From positions 6,695,001 to 6,759,000 of the forward strand of contig NZ_CP109067.1 in NCBI RefSeq assembly GCF_035917335.1: a DNA stretch of 64,000 bases. Direction: 5' to 3'. The stretch is from Micromonospora sp. NBC_01813. GTDB taxonomy: Bacteria; Actinomycetota; Actinomycetes; Mycobacteriales; Micromonosporaceae. The translations under genes were made by a program, and so were the position numbers. The notes below the pieces were generated by a model that worked only from the letters and a program-made list of their open reading frames with translations, did no database searches and was not told the origin of the DNA. Below are positions 7,856 to 16,878 of this stretch, piece by piece; positions within the stretch are counted from its first letter, which is position 1, and the number at the start of each line of letters is the position of its first letter.

Positions 7856-10311
7856 TGACCGCGACGGGCATGAGATCGATCTGGCGGGTCGAGCGGGTCC
7901 GCGAGCTGGTCGCGGCCGGCGAGCTGGTCGACCTGGCCGGCTACCTGCAGGCGCATTCCAAGCCGGCGTTGGACAGCAAGGAGGTCTGGGCGGTGCTGCG
8001 GACACTGTCGCGGCCGGATCTGGTACGCCTGCTGTGCGCCATGATCGAAGCGTCCTCCGCCATGCGCGGTCGTTCGTGGACGATGATGGAGATCATCTCC
8101 CGGCTGCTCCGTCGGCTGCCGGACGACCTGACCGTGGCGGACGCCCGGGTGATCGCCGACTTCGCCGTCGCGCAGTGGCACGTGGTCCCGCCGGGCGCGG
8201 TGGAGGTGGTGGCCCGCCGGCTGGCCGCTGCCGGCCCGCTGCCCGAGGCGTTGCTGCAGACGGTGGTGCACCGGTCCGGCGAGAACGCGCGGCTGCGGCA
8301 GCTGATGGTCGAGCTGGGTGTCGCGCCGCTGTCCGCCGAGGATCCGTGGGCCGAGCCGATCATGGCCGAGCTGCCGACGCTTGATCCGCTCTGGCCCCGG
8401 CTGGTGGCCCAGGCCAGTGTCGCGACGGCGGCGCGACCGTCGGCTGCCTGGACGTCCGAGGCGCGGGACCTGCTCGCCGGGGTCGACCCGGACCAGGCGC
8501 GTACGGTGTTGGGCCGTTGGCTGGGCCTGGCCTGCCGGACGCCGGAGCGGGTGCCGCAGGCGGCCAATGCGGACGTGCTGCGTGGTCTGCTCTGGCTGGT
8601 GGAGCTGACCGATCCGAAGCCGGAGCAGGTACGCCAGGTGGGTGCGCTGGTCGAGGTGATGCTGCGCCGGCTGCCCGGCATCGGGCCGGCCTGCCCGAAG
8701 GTGGCCAACGCGGCGGTCGGGGTGCTCGGCCGGCTCGACAGCGAGGCGGCGTTGGCGCAGCTGGCCCGGTTGTCGGCGCGGCTGACCTACAAGGGCACCC
8801 GCAAGGAGGTCGACAAGGCGCTCGACGCCCGTGCCGCGGCGATGGGCGTCAGTCGGGCCGAGATCGAGGAGTTGGCGGTGCCCGACTACGGCCTGTCCGA
8901 GGTCGGCCGGCACGAGGTGCCGGCGGGTGGTTGCCGGGTTGAGCTTCAGGTCAGCGGTACGGCCACCACGGTGACCTGGTTCAACGAGTCCGGCCGGGCG
9001 GTGAAGAGCCCGCCGGCGGCGGTACGCCGCGACCACCCGCAGGTCGTCGCCGACGTCAAGGTGCTCGCCAAGGACGTGGCCGGGATGCTGGTGGCGCAGT
9101 CCGCCCGGCTGGACGGGCTGTTCCTGGCCCAGCGCAGCTGGACGCTGTCGGTGTGGTTGGAGCGCTATCTGGACCATCCGCTGGTCGGCACGTTGGCCCG
9201 CCGGCTGATCTGGCTGGTCGACGGCGTGCCGTGCGGCTGGGTCGATGACGCGTTGCGAACGGTCGACGACGCCCCGGTGAGCGCCGCCGCCGACGCGTCG
9301 GTGCAGCTGTGGCATCCGATCGGCCGGCCGGTGCCGGAGGTGGTGGCCTGGCGTGACTGGCTGGAGTGGCACGGGGTGGTGCAGCCGTTCAAGCAGGCCC
9401 ACCGGGAGGTGTATCTGCTCACCCCGGCCGAGGAGACGACCGGGACGTACTCGAACCGGTTCGCCGGGCACATTCTGCGTCAGCATCAATATCACGCGTT
9501 GGCCGCCGCCCGGGGCTGGGCCGACAAGCTGCGGCTGATGGTCGACGACGTCTATCCGCCGACGGTGCGGGAGTTGCCGCAGTGGGGTCTGCGGGCCGAG
9601 TACTGGGTGGAGGGGATCGGCGACGACTACGGCGTCGACACCACCGATGCCGGGTCCTATCTGCGGCTGGTCACCGATCAGGTGCGGTTCTATCCGATCG
9701 ACGCCGCCACGAACTCGGCGCACGCCTCCGGCGGCGGCTACGGCCGGGACATGTGGCGCAACGCCGATGGGGATCCGGCCGAGCCGTTGCCGTTGGATCA
9801 GGTGCCGCCGCTGGTGCTCAGCGAGGTGATGCGCGACGTCGACCTGTTCGTCGGGGTGTCCAGTGTCGGTAACGATCCGACCTGGTCGGATGGTGGCCCG
9901 CAGGGCAGGTACCGGGACTACTGGACGTCGTACAGCTTCGGGGAGTTGTCGGCGACCGCGCAGACCCGCCGGGATCTGCTGGTCCGGCTGCTGCCCCGGC
10001 TGGCGGTCGGCAAGCAGGCCAGCATCGACGGCCGGTTCCTGGTGGTCGAAGGGGAGTTGCACACCTACAAGATCCATCTGGGTTCGGGGAACATCCTGAT
10101 GAGCCCGAACGACCGCTACCTGTGCATCGTGCCGGACCGGTCGGCGTCGCGACCAGGCAAGCAGGCAGGGAAGCAGGCGGGGGAGCGGGAGTTCCTGCCG
10201 TTCGAGGGCGACGGGGTCCTCGCGGTGATCCTCAGCAAGGCGATGCTGCTGGCCAAGGATTCGGAGATCACCGATCCGACGATCGTGGCGCAGATCGAGG
10301 AAGCTCGATAG
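7855..10311 (+). CDS. DUF4132 domain protein (MolR-like)
   Basis: The protein has 818 residues and is soluble. The N-terminal ~380 residues are helical and repeat-like (HEAT-like spacing). The C-terminal part, from about residue 390 (VTWFNESGRAVKSPPAAVR), has the DUF4132 pattern: DVAGMLVAQSARLDGLFLAQRSW, then a long alpha/beta region with RHQYHALAAARGW-like helices and LRAEYWVEG. E. coli MolR, from the same family, is annotated around molybdate metabolism, but its activity is unknown. The gene overlaps the beta-grasp gene upstream, so the two products probably act together. A perfect hairpin terminator follows at 10320-10354. Confidence 0.75.
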   Translation: MTATGMRSIWRVERVRELVAAGELVDLAGYLQAHSKPALDSKEVWAVLRTLSRPDLVRLLCAMIEASSAMRGRSWTMMEIISRLLRRLPDDLTVADARVIADFAVAQWHVVPPGAVEVVARRLAAAGPLPEALLQTVVHRSGENARLRQLMVELGVAPLSAEDPWAEPIMAELPTLDPLWPRLVAQASVATAARPSAAWTSEARDLLAGVDPDQARTVLGRWLGLACRTPERVPQAANADVLRGLLWLVELTDPKPEQVRQVGALVEVMLRRLPGIGPACPKVANAAVGVLGRLDSEAALAQLARLSARLTYKGTRKEVDKALDARAAAMGVSRAEIEELAVPDYGLSEVGRHEVPAGGCRVELQVSGTATTVTWFNESGRAVKSPPAAVRRDHPQVVADVKVLAKDVAGMLVAQSARLDGLFLAQRSWTLSVWLERYLDHPLVGTLARRLIWLVDGVPCGWVDDALRTVDDAPVSAAADASVQLWHPIGRPVPEVVAWRDWLEWHGVVQPFKQAHREVYLLTPAEETTGTYSNRFAGHILRQHQYHALAAARGWADKLRLMVDDVYPPTVRELPQWGLRAEYWVEGIGDDYGVDTTDAGSYLRLVTDQVRFYPIDAATNSAHASGGGYGRDMWRNADGDPAEPLPLDQVPPLVLSEVMRDVDLFVGVSSVGNDPTWSDGGPQGRYRDYWTSYSFGELSATAQTRRDLLVRLLPRLAVGKQASIDGRFLVVEGELHTYKIHLGSGNILMSPNDRYLCIVPDRSASRPGKQAGKQAGEREFLPFEGDGVLAVILSKAMLLAKDSEITDPTIVAQIEEAR

Positions 10312-10319
10312 TGACCGTG

Positions 10320-10354
10320 GGGTGTCGCCGGCCGGGACTCGGCCGGCGACACCC
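10320..10354 (+). terminator. Hairpin terminator after the DUF4132 gene
   Basis: A perfect 15-bp GC-rich stem (10320-10334 with 10340-10354) and a 5-nt loop start 8 bp after the stop codon. There is no T-tract, which is common in actinomycetes. Confidence 0.8.
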
Positions 10355-10400
10355 GCGCACCGTGTTTCGTGGACATTTCAGGCGAGTCTCGACAGAGGTA

Positions 10401-10429
10401 TTGACCATCTATGTGAGCGCTAACAAGAT
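10401..10429 (+). promoter_or_regulatory. Promoter with LacI-type operator for the GH43 genes
   Basis: -35 TTGACC (10401-10406), 17-bp spacer, -10 CAAGAT (10424-10429). The near-palindrome TGTGAGCGCTAACA (10412-10425) fills the spacer and overlaps the -10. This is the usual form of a LacI-family operator controlling sugar-degradation genes in actinobacteria, so a sugar-responsive repressor is expected. No LacI gene lies in the window. Confidence 0.75.
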
Positions 10430-10462
10430 GGGGCTTCCATACCGACCGCGTCTGGAGCTCGC

Positions 10463-12889
10463 ATGCAAGCGTCCCGCACCCGTCGATTGTCCGTCGCTGC
10501 GACCTTGGCGCTCGTCGGTGCCGTACTGACCCCCGTCGGCGTACCTGCGCAGGCCGCGCAGCAGCAGACCTGGTCGCCCCGCTCGTCGTACACGTCGACC
10601 GACACCGGCGACGGCAGCTACTCCGTCCCGCTGCTGCGCTCCGACGTGCCGGACATCAGCGTCGAGCGGGTCCCGGCCGCCGAGAACGACGAAGGCCGGG
10701 ACATCTACTACATGATCAGCACCACGATGCACCTCAGCCCCGGTGCGCCGATCATGAAGTCCTACGACCTGGTCAACTGGGAGATCGTCAACTATGTCTT
10801 CGACCGGGCGAGCATCGGCGACTCGTTCTCGCTGCGCAACGGGCAGAACTCGTACGGCCAGGGCCAGTGGGCGTCGTCGCTGCGCTACCACGACGGCATG
10901 TTCTACGTCGCGTTCAACACCAACAACCTTGGCGGCGCGTACGTCTACCGTACCGATGATATCGACGACGGCGCCTGGCAGCGGACCGCGCTCGGCCGCG
11001 GCCTGCACGACCCGTCGCTCTTCTTCGACGTCGACGGCACCCCGTACATCTTCTACGGATCCGGTGGCACCAGCGCGGTGCGGCTCAACGCCGGCCTGAC
11101 CGCCATCGAGCAGAACTACCCGAACATCTTCACCGCCGCCGACTACGCCGGCCAGCCGTTCATCGGCGGACTGTTCGAGGGCGCCCAGTTCTACTACATC
11201 GACGGCTACTACTACGCGGTGATCATCACCTGGCCGTCCGGGCAGGGCCGGCAGGTCGTGATGTTCCGCTCCACCGAACTGCTCGGCCGCTACACCTCGG
11301 CCGGTGGCGGCAACACCTACGTTGCCCGTGGGGTGCTCAACTCCAACGGCTTCGCCCAGGGCAGCCTGGTGCCGATCGCCACCGCCGACGGCGGCACCGA
11401 CTGGCACGGCATGTTCTTCCGCGACACCTTCCCGATCGGCCGCATCCCGGCGCTGATCCCGGCCGTCTGGTCCGACGGCTGGCCGGTCTTCGGCACCAAC
11501 GGCGTGGTGCCGGTCGGCGGCACGTTCGCCAAGCCGATCCAGCTCAGCCCGGCCGAGGAGCTGTTCCAGCGGCAGCAGAGCATCGTCGTCTCCGACGACT
11601 TCGCCAACGACGCCCCGCCCAAGGCGTACCAGGACGAGCAGTGGACGATCCCGACCCCGCCGCCGACCGGCGAAGCCCCGACCGAGGCCGAGATCACCCC
11701 GAACGGCTCCCGGCTGGCCATGGCGTGGCAGTGGAACCACGCGCCGGACAACCGCTACTGGTCGCTCACCGACCGGGACGGCTGGCTGCGACTGACCACG
11801 GGCAAGGTCGTGACCGGCGGGTACGTCTACACGAAGCTGTCCAACCGGGCCGAGCTGGCCTGGTTCGAGGAGGCCCGCAACACGTTGTCGCAGCGTACCT
11901 TCGGGCCACGTCAGTCCGTCGAGACCAGGATGGACATCTCCGCGATGCGCGACGGCGACGTGGCCGGCCTCGCCGCGTACAACCGGGGGTTTTCGTACGT
12001 GGCGGTCAAGCGCGTCGCCGGCGTGAACACCCTCGGGGTGGTCAACCGGGGCCAGCCGTTCGCGGTCGACCTCGATCAGGCGACCCTGGAAAGCTTCCTG
12101 CCGGGCAGCACCGTGCCGCTGGGTGACGCCACCGAGGTGCACCTCAAGGCGGATCTCGACTTCGCCTCGCCGACCGGGCAGCTCTGGACCACCTTCCACT
12201 ACAGCCTCGACGGGCTCAGCTGGCACCAACTCGGCGGCCGGGTCGGCCCGCAGACCCTCGACGGCTCGCTGGCGCACTTCATGGGCCACCGGGTCGGGTT
12301 GTTCAACTATGCCACCCAGAGCACCGGCGGGCAGGTCGACTTCGACCACTACCTGCTCAGCGACGTGCTGACCGCGCAGGGCCGGCCGCTGGACACCGGT
12401 GCGCTCGACGACGCCATCGCGTACGCCGGCACGCTGGCCGAGGCCGACTATCCGGCGGACGCCTGGGCGGCGATGCGGGCCGCACTCGACGCCGCGGTGG
12501 CCGCACGGGCCGGCCAGTTCGGCACCCAGAACCAGATCGACGTGCCGGAGCGGGCACTCAGCTACCAACTGGCCCGGCTCGGCGTGCTCCGACTCGAGGT
12601 GCCACGACTGCTGTCGGTCACCGCGTCGAGCCGCTGTCTGGCGAAGAAGGCACAACTGGTCGTCGAACTCACCGGCATCACGTCGGCGCGGGTGACCGGC
12701 ACGGTGACCTCCCCGTACGGCAGCAAGGAGTACGGGGTCGCGTCGGCGGCCAGCAAGGTGCGGACCTTCCCGACCGGCACGGCGTCGATGCCGGCCGGCG
12801 AGGTGACGGTGACCGCGACGGCCCGCGTCGACGGCACCGGAGTCAGCGAGACGGTGACCGTGCCGTACGCCGCGCAGACCTGCCAGTGA
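10463..12889 (+). CDS. Secreted GH43 family glycosidase (beta-xylosidase/arabinofuranosidase type)
   Basis: The protein has 808 residues. A signal peptide covers residues 1-~32 (cut near AQA-AQQ). A GGAG lies ~6 nt before the ATG. The five-bladed GH43 propeller covers ~40-370, with the catalytic triad probably Asp64 (VPDISV), Asp183 (HDPSLFFD) and Glu239 (FEGAQFYY). A beta-sandwich region at ~375-640 matches the extra C-terminal domain found in xylosidase-type GH43 enzymes. A helical linker follows, then a ~90-residue C-terminal domain bounded by two cysteines (SRCLAKK ... QTCQ) that recurs in the next gene. It likely trims xylan or arabinoxylan oligosaccharides outside the cell. Exact substrate specificity cannot be read from the sequence. 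It is probably co-regulated with the gene 49 bp downstream through the LacI-type site. Confidence 0.85.
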   Translation: MQASRTRRLSVAATLALVGAVLTPVGVPAQAAQQQTWSPRSSYTSTDTGDGSYSVPLLRSDVPDISVERVPAAENDEGRDIYYMISTTMHLSPGAPIMKSYDLVNWEIVNYVFDRASIGDSFSLRNGQNSYGQGQWASSLRYHDGMFYVAFNTNNLGGAYVYRTDDIDDGAWQRTALGRGLHDPSLFFDVDGTPYIFYGSGGTSAVRLNAGLTAIEQNYPNIFTAADYAGQPFIGGLFEGAQFYYIDGYYYAVIITWPSGQGRQVVMFRSTELLGRYTSAGGGNTYVARGVLNSNGFAQGSLVPIATADGGTDWHGMFFRDTFPIGRIPALIPAVWSDGWPVFGTNGVVPVGGTFAKPIQLSPAEELFQRQQSIVVSDDFANDAPPKAYQDEQWTIPTPPPTGEAPTEAEITPNGSRLAMAWQWNHAPDNRYWSLTDRDGWLRLTTGKVVTGGYVYTKLSNRAELAWFEEARNTLSQRTFGPRQSVETRMDISAMRDGDVAGLAAYNRGFSYVAVKRVAGVNTLGVVNRGQPFAVDLDQATLESFLPGSTVPLGDATEVHLKADLDFASPTGQLWTTFHYSLDGLSWHQLGGRVGPQTLDGSLAHFMGHRVGLFNYATQSTGGQVDFDHYLLSDVLTAQGRPLDTGALDDAIAYAGTLAEADYPADAWAAMRAALDAAVAARAGQFGTQNQIDVPERALSYQLARLGVLRLEVPRLLSVTASSRCLAKKAQLVVELTGITSARVTGTVTSPYGSKEYGVASAASKVRTFPTGTASMPAGEVTVTATARVDGTGVSETVTVPYAAQTCQ

Positions 12890-12938
12890 CCTGTTTTCCA
12901 ACCGGCTCAACTCGCAGATCAGATCAGAAGGGACACTC

Positions 12939-15356
12939 GTGAGACCACCCGTGCAAGGCAGGACCCGGCGACGGGTCGGCGCGCTCGCCGCGGTTGGCGC
13001 CCTGGTCGCCGCCGGGCTCGTCGCCCCGGCGTCGCCGGTGTACGCCGATGACGCCGACCTCGTCGTCAACGGCGGGTTCGAAGCCGGACTCGACGGCTGG
13101 TTCGTCAACAACGGCAACGCCACCGACAGCGCGACGCTGACGCCGACCGACGACGCCTACTCGGGCGCGAACGCGGTGCTCGTCACCGACCGGGCGACCA
13201 CCGGATCCGGTCCGATGCAGGACCTGTCCGGCAAGGTGCAGGCCGGACAGACGTACACCCTGACTGCCCGGATCAAGTACGACAACGAGGCCTCGCCGGC
13301 GACCAAGCAGTTCTTCGCCACGATGCACTACGGCGGAGCCACCTACACCAACCTGGTCAGCGTGACCGCCGCCAGAGGCCAGTGGGCGCAGTTCACCGGG
13401 CAGTTCACCATTCCGGCGAGCCAGAGCGTCGGCACGGCGCGGCTGTTCTTCGAGACGCCGTGGACGGCCGACCCCGCCGCCGACCCGGACCTGCACCTGA
13501 TGGACTTCACGCTCGACGACGTGTCGGTGGTCGGCGCCCCGCCGCCCGCCGCGCCGTCGAAGACGATCGAGGTCGTCGGCAAGCTGCCCGGCGAACACAA
13601 CCCCTTGATCGGGCACAAGTTCGGTGCCGACGGGTACGGCTTCGTCCACGACGGCCGGGTCTACCTGTACCTGACCAACGACACCCAGGGGTACGCGCCG
13701 AACTCGGCCACCGGGGTCTCGCCCGGCATCAACTACGGCGACATCAACCAGATCACCGTGCTCTCCACGACCGACATGGTCAACTGGACGGACCACGGCG
13801 AGATCCAGGTCGCCGGCCCGAACGGGGTCGCGCCGTTCACCAACAACTCGTGGGCGCCCGGCATGGCCAGCAAGGTGGTCGACGGTGAGGAGAAGTTCTT
13901 CCTCTACTACGCCAACGGCGGTGGATCGAGCAACGTGATCACCGGTGCGTCGCCGGTCGGTCCGTGGGTGAGCGAGCGGACGAGCACCCTGATCGACGGC
14001 CGTACGCCCGGTGCCGAGGATGTCGCCTGGAAGTTCGACCCGGCACCGTTCGTCGACGACGACGGCGAGGAGTACCTCTACTTCGGTGGCGGTCCCGCGT
14101 CGACCAGCATGCCGCCGGCCGAGCGGTTCAACAACCCGAAGAACCTGCGGGCGATCGAACTCGGCGCGGACATGGTGTCGACCGAGGGGACGGCGGCGGT
14201 GGTGGACGCGCCGGTGGCCTTCGAGGCGGCCCAGGTGTTCAAGCGCGACGGTAGGTACTACCTGTCGTACTCGTCGCACTTCGGCGGGTCCGACTTCGGC
14301 GGCAACCAGACGCCGCTGCCCGGTTACCCCGGTGGCGGCCAGATCGGCTACCTGATCTCCGACGACCCGATGTCGTGGCCGAAGGAGACCTACGCGGGCG
14401 TGCTGTTCCCGAACCAGTCGCAGTTCTTCGGGGCCGGCACCGGCGGCAACAACCACCAGTCCGTGTTCGAGTACGAGGGCAGGCACTACTTCACCTACCA
14501 CGCCCCGACGCTGAACAAGCGGATCAACGGCAACACCACCCAGGGTTACCGCAGCCCGCACATCCAGGAGTTGACCTTCAACTCCGACGGCACCATCCAG
14601 CAGGTCGTCGGCACCTATGCCGGTGTCGACCAGGTGCGCGACTTCGACCCGTACCGTGTCTTCGAGGCCGAGACGTTCGGCTGGAGCAAGGGTGTCGCGA
14701 CCGCGAAGGTCGACGGCGGGTCGCCGCAGTTCGGCGACGCGGCGCCCAACCTGGTGGTGCGCGACGTCGACGTCGGCGACTGGACGGCGCTCTCCTCGGT
14801 GGACTTCGGCGCCGGTGCGGCGAGCCTGACGGCGAAGGTCCGCCCGCTGGTGGCCGGCGGGTCGATCCAGCTCCGGCTCGGCGACGTCACCGCGCCGGTG
14901 GTGGCGACCATCGGCGTCGACGGGCCGCCGGGCGAGTGGGCGGAGCTGACCGCGTCCCTCGACGGGGTCACCGGGGTGCACGACGTGTACTTCGCCTTCG
15001 CCGGACCGGCCGGGGACGACCTGTTCGAGGTCGACTCGTGGTCGTTCACCCCGGTGGCGGACGGCCCGGCGCTGGCCGTGTCGGCGACGGCCGATGTCCG
15101 GTGCTTCGGGCGCAACGCCCAACTCGTCGTCGACGTCAGCAACGACGCGCCGGCCCGGATCACCGGCACGGTCACCACCGGGTACGGCGAGAAGGAGTAC
15201 GGCGTACAGCCGGCGACGAGCAAGGTGCGGAGCTTCCCGACCGGTGGGGCGGTCGTGCCGGCCGGCACGGCGACGGTGACCGCGTCGGCGCGGGTCGGCG
15301 GCGAACCGGTGTCGGTCTCGCTGGACGTCCCGTACGAGGCACACGTCTGCGACTGA
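12939..15356 (+). CDS. Secreted multidomain GH43 glycosidase with carbohydrate-binding modules
   Basis: The protein has 805 residues from GTG 12939, with AAGGGA ~6 nt upstream. A signal peptide ends near residue 36 (VYA-DDA). Residues ~38-200 form a CBM4/9-like jelly roll (LVVNGGFEAGLDGW...). Residues ~210-560 form a GH43 propeller of the arabinoxylan arabinofuranohydrolase type, with Asp367 (WKFDPAPF) and Glu429 (FEAAQVF) as probable catalytic residues. Residues ~568-705 form a CBM6-like module (VFEAETFGWSKG ... VDVGDWTALSSVDF). The last ~95 residues are the Cys-bounded domain shared with the upstream enzyme (VRCFGRN ... HVCD). The predicted role is release of arabinose or xylose units from plant polysaccharide together with the upstream enzyme. 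A perfect hairpin terminator follows. Confidence 0.85.
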   Translation: MRPPVQGRTRRRVGALAAVGALVAAGLVAPASPVYADDADLVVNGGFEAGLDGWFVNNGNATDSATLTPTDDAYSGANAVLVTDRATTGSGPMQDLSGKVQAGQTYTLTARIKYDNEASPATKQFFATMHYGGATYTNLVSVTAARGQWAQFTGQFTIPASQSVGTARLFFETPWTADPAADPDLHLMDFTLDDVSVVGAPPPAAPSKTIEVVGKLPGEHNPLIGHKFGADGYGFVHDGRVYLYLTNDTQGYAPNSATGVSPGINYGDINQITVLSTTDMVNWTDHGEIQVAGPNGVAPFTNNSWAPGMASKVVDGEEKFFLYYANGGGSSNVITGASPVGPWVSERTSTLIDGRTPGAEDVAWKFDPAPFVDDDGEEYLYFGGGPASTSMPPAERFNNPKNLRAIELGADMVSTEGTAAVVDAPVAFEAAQVFKRDGRYYLSYSSHFGGSDFGGNQTPLPGYPGGGQIGYLISDDPMSWPKETYAGVLFPNQSQFFGAGTGGNNHQSVFEYEGRHYFTYHAPTLNKRINGNTTQGYRSPHIQELTFNSDGTIQQVVGTYAGVDQVRDFDPYRVFEAETFGWSKGVATAKVDGGSPQFGDAAPNLVVRDVDVGDWTALSSVDFGAGAASLTAKVRPLVAGGSIQLRLGDVTAPVVATIGVDGPPGEWAELTASLDGVTGVHDVYFAFAGPAGDDLFEVDSWSFTPVADGPALAVSATADVRCFGRNAQLVVDVSNDAPARITGTVTTGYGEKEYGVQPATSKVRSFPTGGAVVPAGTATVTASARVGGEPVSVSLDVPYEAHVCD

Positions 15357-15380
15357 CCGCATCCGCGATCCATCGAACCG

Positions 15381-15413
15381 TCAGCGGCCCGGACTCTGTG
15401 TCCGGGCCGCTGA
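15381..15413 (+). terminator. Hairpin terminator after the GH43 pair
   Basis: Perfect 13-bp stem (15381-15393 with 15401-15413) and a 7-nt loop, 24 bp after the stop. Confidence 0.8.
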
Positions 15414-15576
15414 TTGGTCGCTTGGGTCGGCTACAGCCGCGTTGGTGGTATCTGTCGCAGTTCGCGGCCAGCGAAATACGTCGATGAAACTAGCAATATG
15501 GCGGGTCCGTCACGCCCTGGTCGTCGGATAGCTTCGCGACAAGCTGTCAAACCACCAACACGGAAGGTGTGTGCTC

Positions 15577-16164
15577 ATGGCGCAGAACGTCGCCAGTGCA
15601 CCCAGCGGACCGCTGGCGCGGCTCAACGGTGCCCATCACAAGCTGGCGTTGAACGGCTTCCTCCTCGTCGTGCTCGCCCACTGGGCGGAACACCTCGTCC
15701 AGGCGTACCAGATCTGGGTGATGGGCTACCCCCGCCCGCAGGCCCGCGGGGTCCTCGGCCAGTGGTTCCCCTGGCTGGTCACCTCCGAATGGCTGCACTA
15801 CGGGTACGCGATCGTCATGCTCGCGTTCCTCTTCCTGCTCCGCCGTGGCTTCGCCGGCCGGGCCCGCACCTGGTGGACGATCGCTCTCGCCATCCAGTTC
15901 TGGCACCACATCGAACACCTGCTGCTGCTGATCCAGGCGCTGACCGGCACCATCTTCTTCGGCCAGCCGGTGGTGACCAGCATCGTCCAACTGGTGATCC
16001 CCCGGGTCGAACTGCACCTGTTCTACAACTCGGTGGTCTTCATCCCGATGCTGATCGCGATGTATCTGCACCTGCGCCCCAACGAGCGCGAACTGCAGCA
16101 GGTGACCTGCAACTGCGCCGGTGACCGGGTGCGGCCGCGTCCACTCGCGACCAATGCCGTCTGA
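15577..16164 (+). CDS. His-rich multipass membrane protein
   Basis: The protein has 195 residues. ATG 15577 is chosen over GTG 15571 because GGAAGG (15562-15567) is 9 nt upstream. Four or five hydrophobic helices are predicted. Histidines and aromatic residues cluster inside or at the ends of helices: LAHWAEHLVQAYQIW, SEWLHYGYA, QFWHHIEHLLLL and VELHLFYN. Such H-x3-H and HHxxH patterns are typical of metal-binding membrane enzymes or transporters, but I do not recognise the family. The C-terminal tail has a CNC pair. The gene overlaps the CopC-like gene by 11 bp, which suggests a copper- or redox-related membrane function (inference). Confidence 0.65.
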   Translation: MAQNVASAPSGPLARLNGAHHKLALNGFLLVVLAHWAEHLVQAYQIWVMGYPRPQARGVLGQWFPWLVTSEWLHYGYAIVMLAFLFLLRRGFAGRARTWWTIALAIQFWHHIEHLLLLIQALTGTIFFGQPVVTSIVQLVIPRVELHLFYNSVVFIPMLIAMYLHLRPNERELQQVTCNCAGDRVRPRPLATNAV

Positions 16165-16753
16165 CCGGATCGCGACGACCGGCGGCCGGTGGCGGTCCAC
16201 CTTTCCGGTGGCGCTGGCCACGGTCGTCGGGTTCGTCGTCCTCACCGCCGCCCCGGCCTGGGCCAACGGCCGGTTGGAGCTGGCCGACCCGCCGCCGGAC
16301 GCCGTGCTGGCGACCGCCCCGGACCAGGTGACCGTGACCTTCAGCGCCGACGTCCAGCCGGAGCTGTCGCACATCGAGGTCTTCGACGACAGCGGCGCCG
16401 AGGTGTCGTCCGGTGGCTACACCCAGCCGGAGCCGCAGCGGATGCGCCTGCCGCTCGACGTCCTCGCCGCCGGTGACTACACGATCGCGTACCACGTCAC
16501 CTTCCCGGACGGCACGGACCTGACCGACGTCCACCGGTTCAGCGTCGGCACCGGTGCCCCGCCGGCGCCGCTGGACGCCGCGACCCGGCAGGCGAGCACC
16601 GACGCGGTGTCCCAGCACGCCCACCGGATCGACGGATTCAGCGCGACCCTGCTGGTCATCGACGGGCTGGTGCTGCTGGTAGTGCTCGCGATGCTGTGGC
16701 TGCGCCCCCGCGACGGCCGCCCGATGACACTTCGTCCCGACCCATCCACCTGA
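16154..16753 (+). CDS. CopC-domain protein, exported and membrane-anchored
   Basis: The protein has 199 residues. ATG 16154 overlaps the previous stop. The frame is open to 16121, but the signal peptide fits the later start. The signal peptide ends near AWA-NGR. The CopC-like beta-sandwich covers ~40-135 (ADPPPDAVLATAPDQVTVTFSADVQPELSHIEVFD). A single C-terminal helix (~165-185) is followed by an Arg-rich tail. CopC proteins carry Cu(II) in the periplasm or outside the membrane, with the mature N-terminal His as ligand. Here the mature protein would start with Asn-Gly, and the later DGH site reads DGTD, so the usual Cu(II) histidines are missing. It is coupled to the His-rich membrane protein upstream. 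Confidence 0.75.
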   Translation: MPSDRIATTGGRWRSTFPVALATVVGFVVLTAAPAWANGRLELADPPPDAVLATAPDQVTVTFSADVQPELSHIEVFDDSGAEVSSGGYTQPEPQRMRLPLDVLAAGDYTIAYHVTFPDGTDLTDVHRFSVGTGAPPAPLDAATRQASTDAVSQHAHRIDGFSATLLVIDGLVLLVVLAMLWLRPRDGRPMTLRPDPST

Positions 16754-16878
16754 CAACGGACCGTAGCCGCAGAACCGCCAGAGTGGACTAAGGTATCGAC
16801 GGGTTGTCTGGCTGAGGTCTTGACCGGTCCGCCCGGGTGCTCGATCGTCATGGATATTCCGACCCCCGGGAGACCTCC

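Noticed and set aside
10409-13123. 904-codon minus-strand open frame opposite the GH43 genes, and similar long antisense frames (12924-15362, 7342-10077)
   Set aside because: They are shadows of high-GC genes: Arg/Gly/Val/His-rich, with no domain, start site or neighbour logic, while the plus-strand genes have clear families and ribosome-binding sites.
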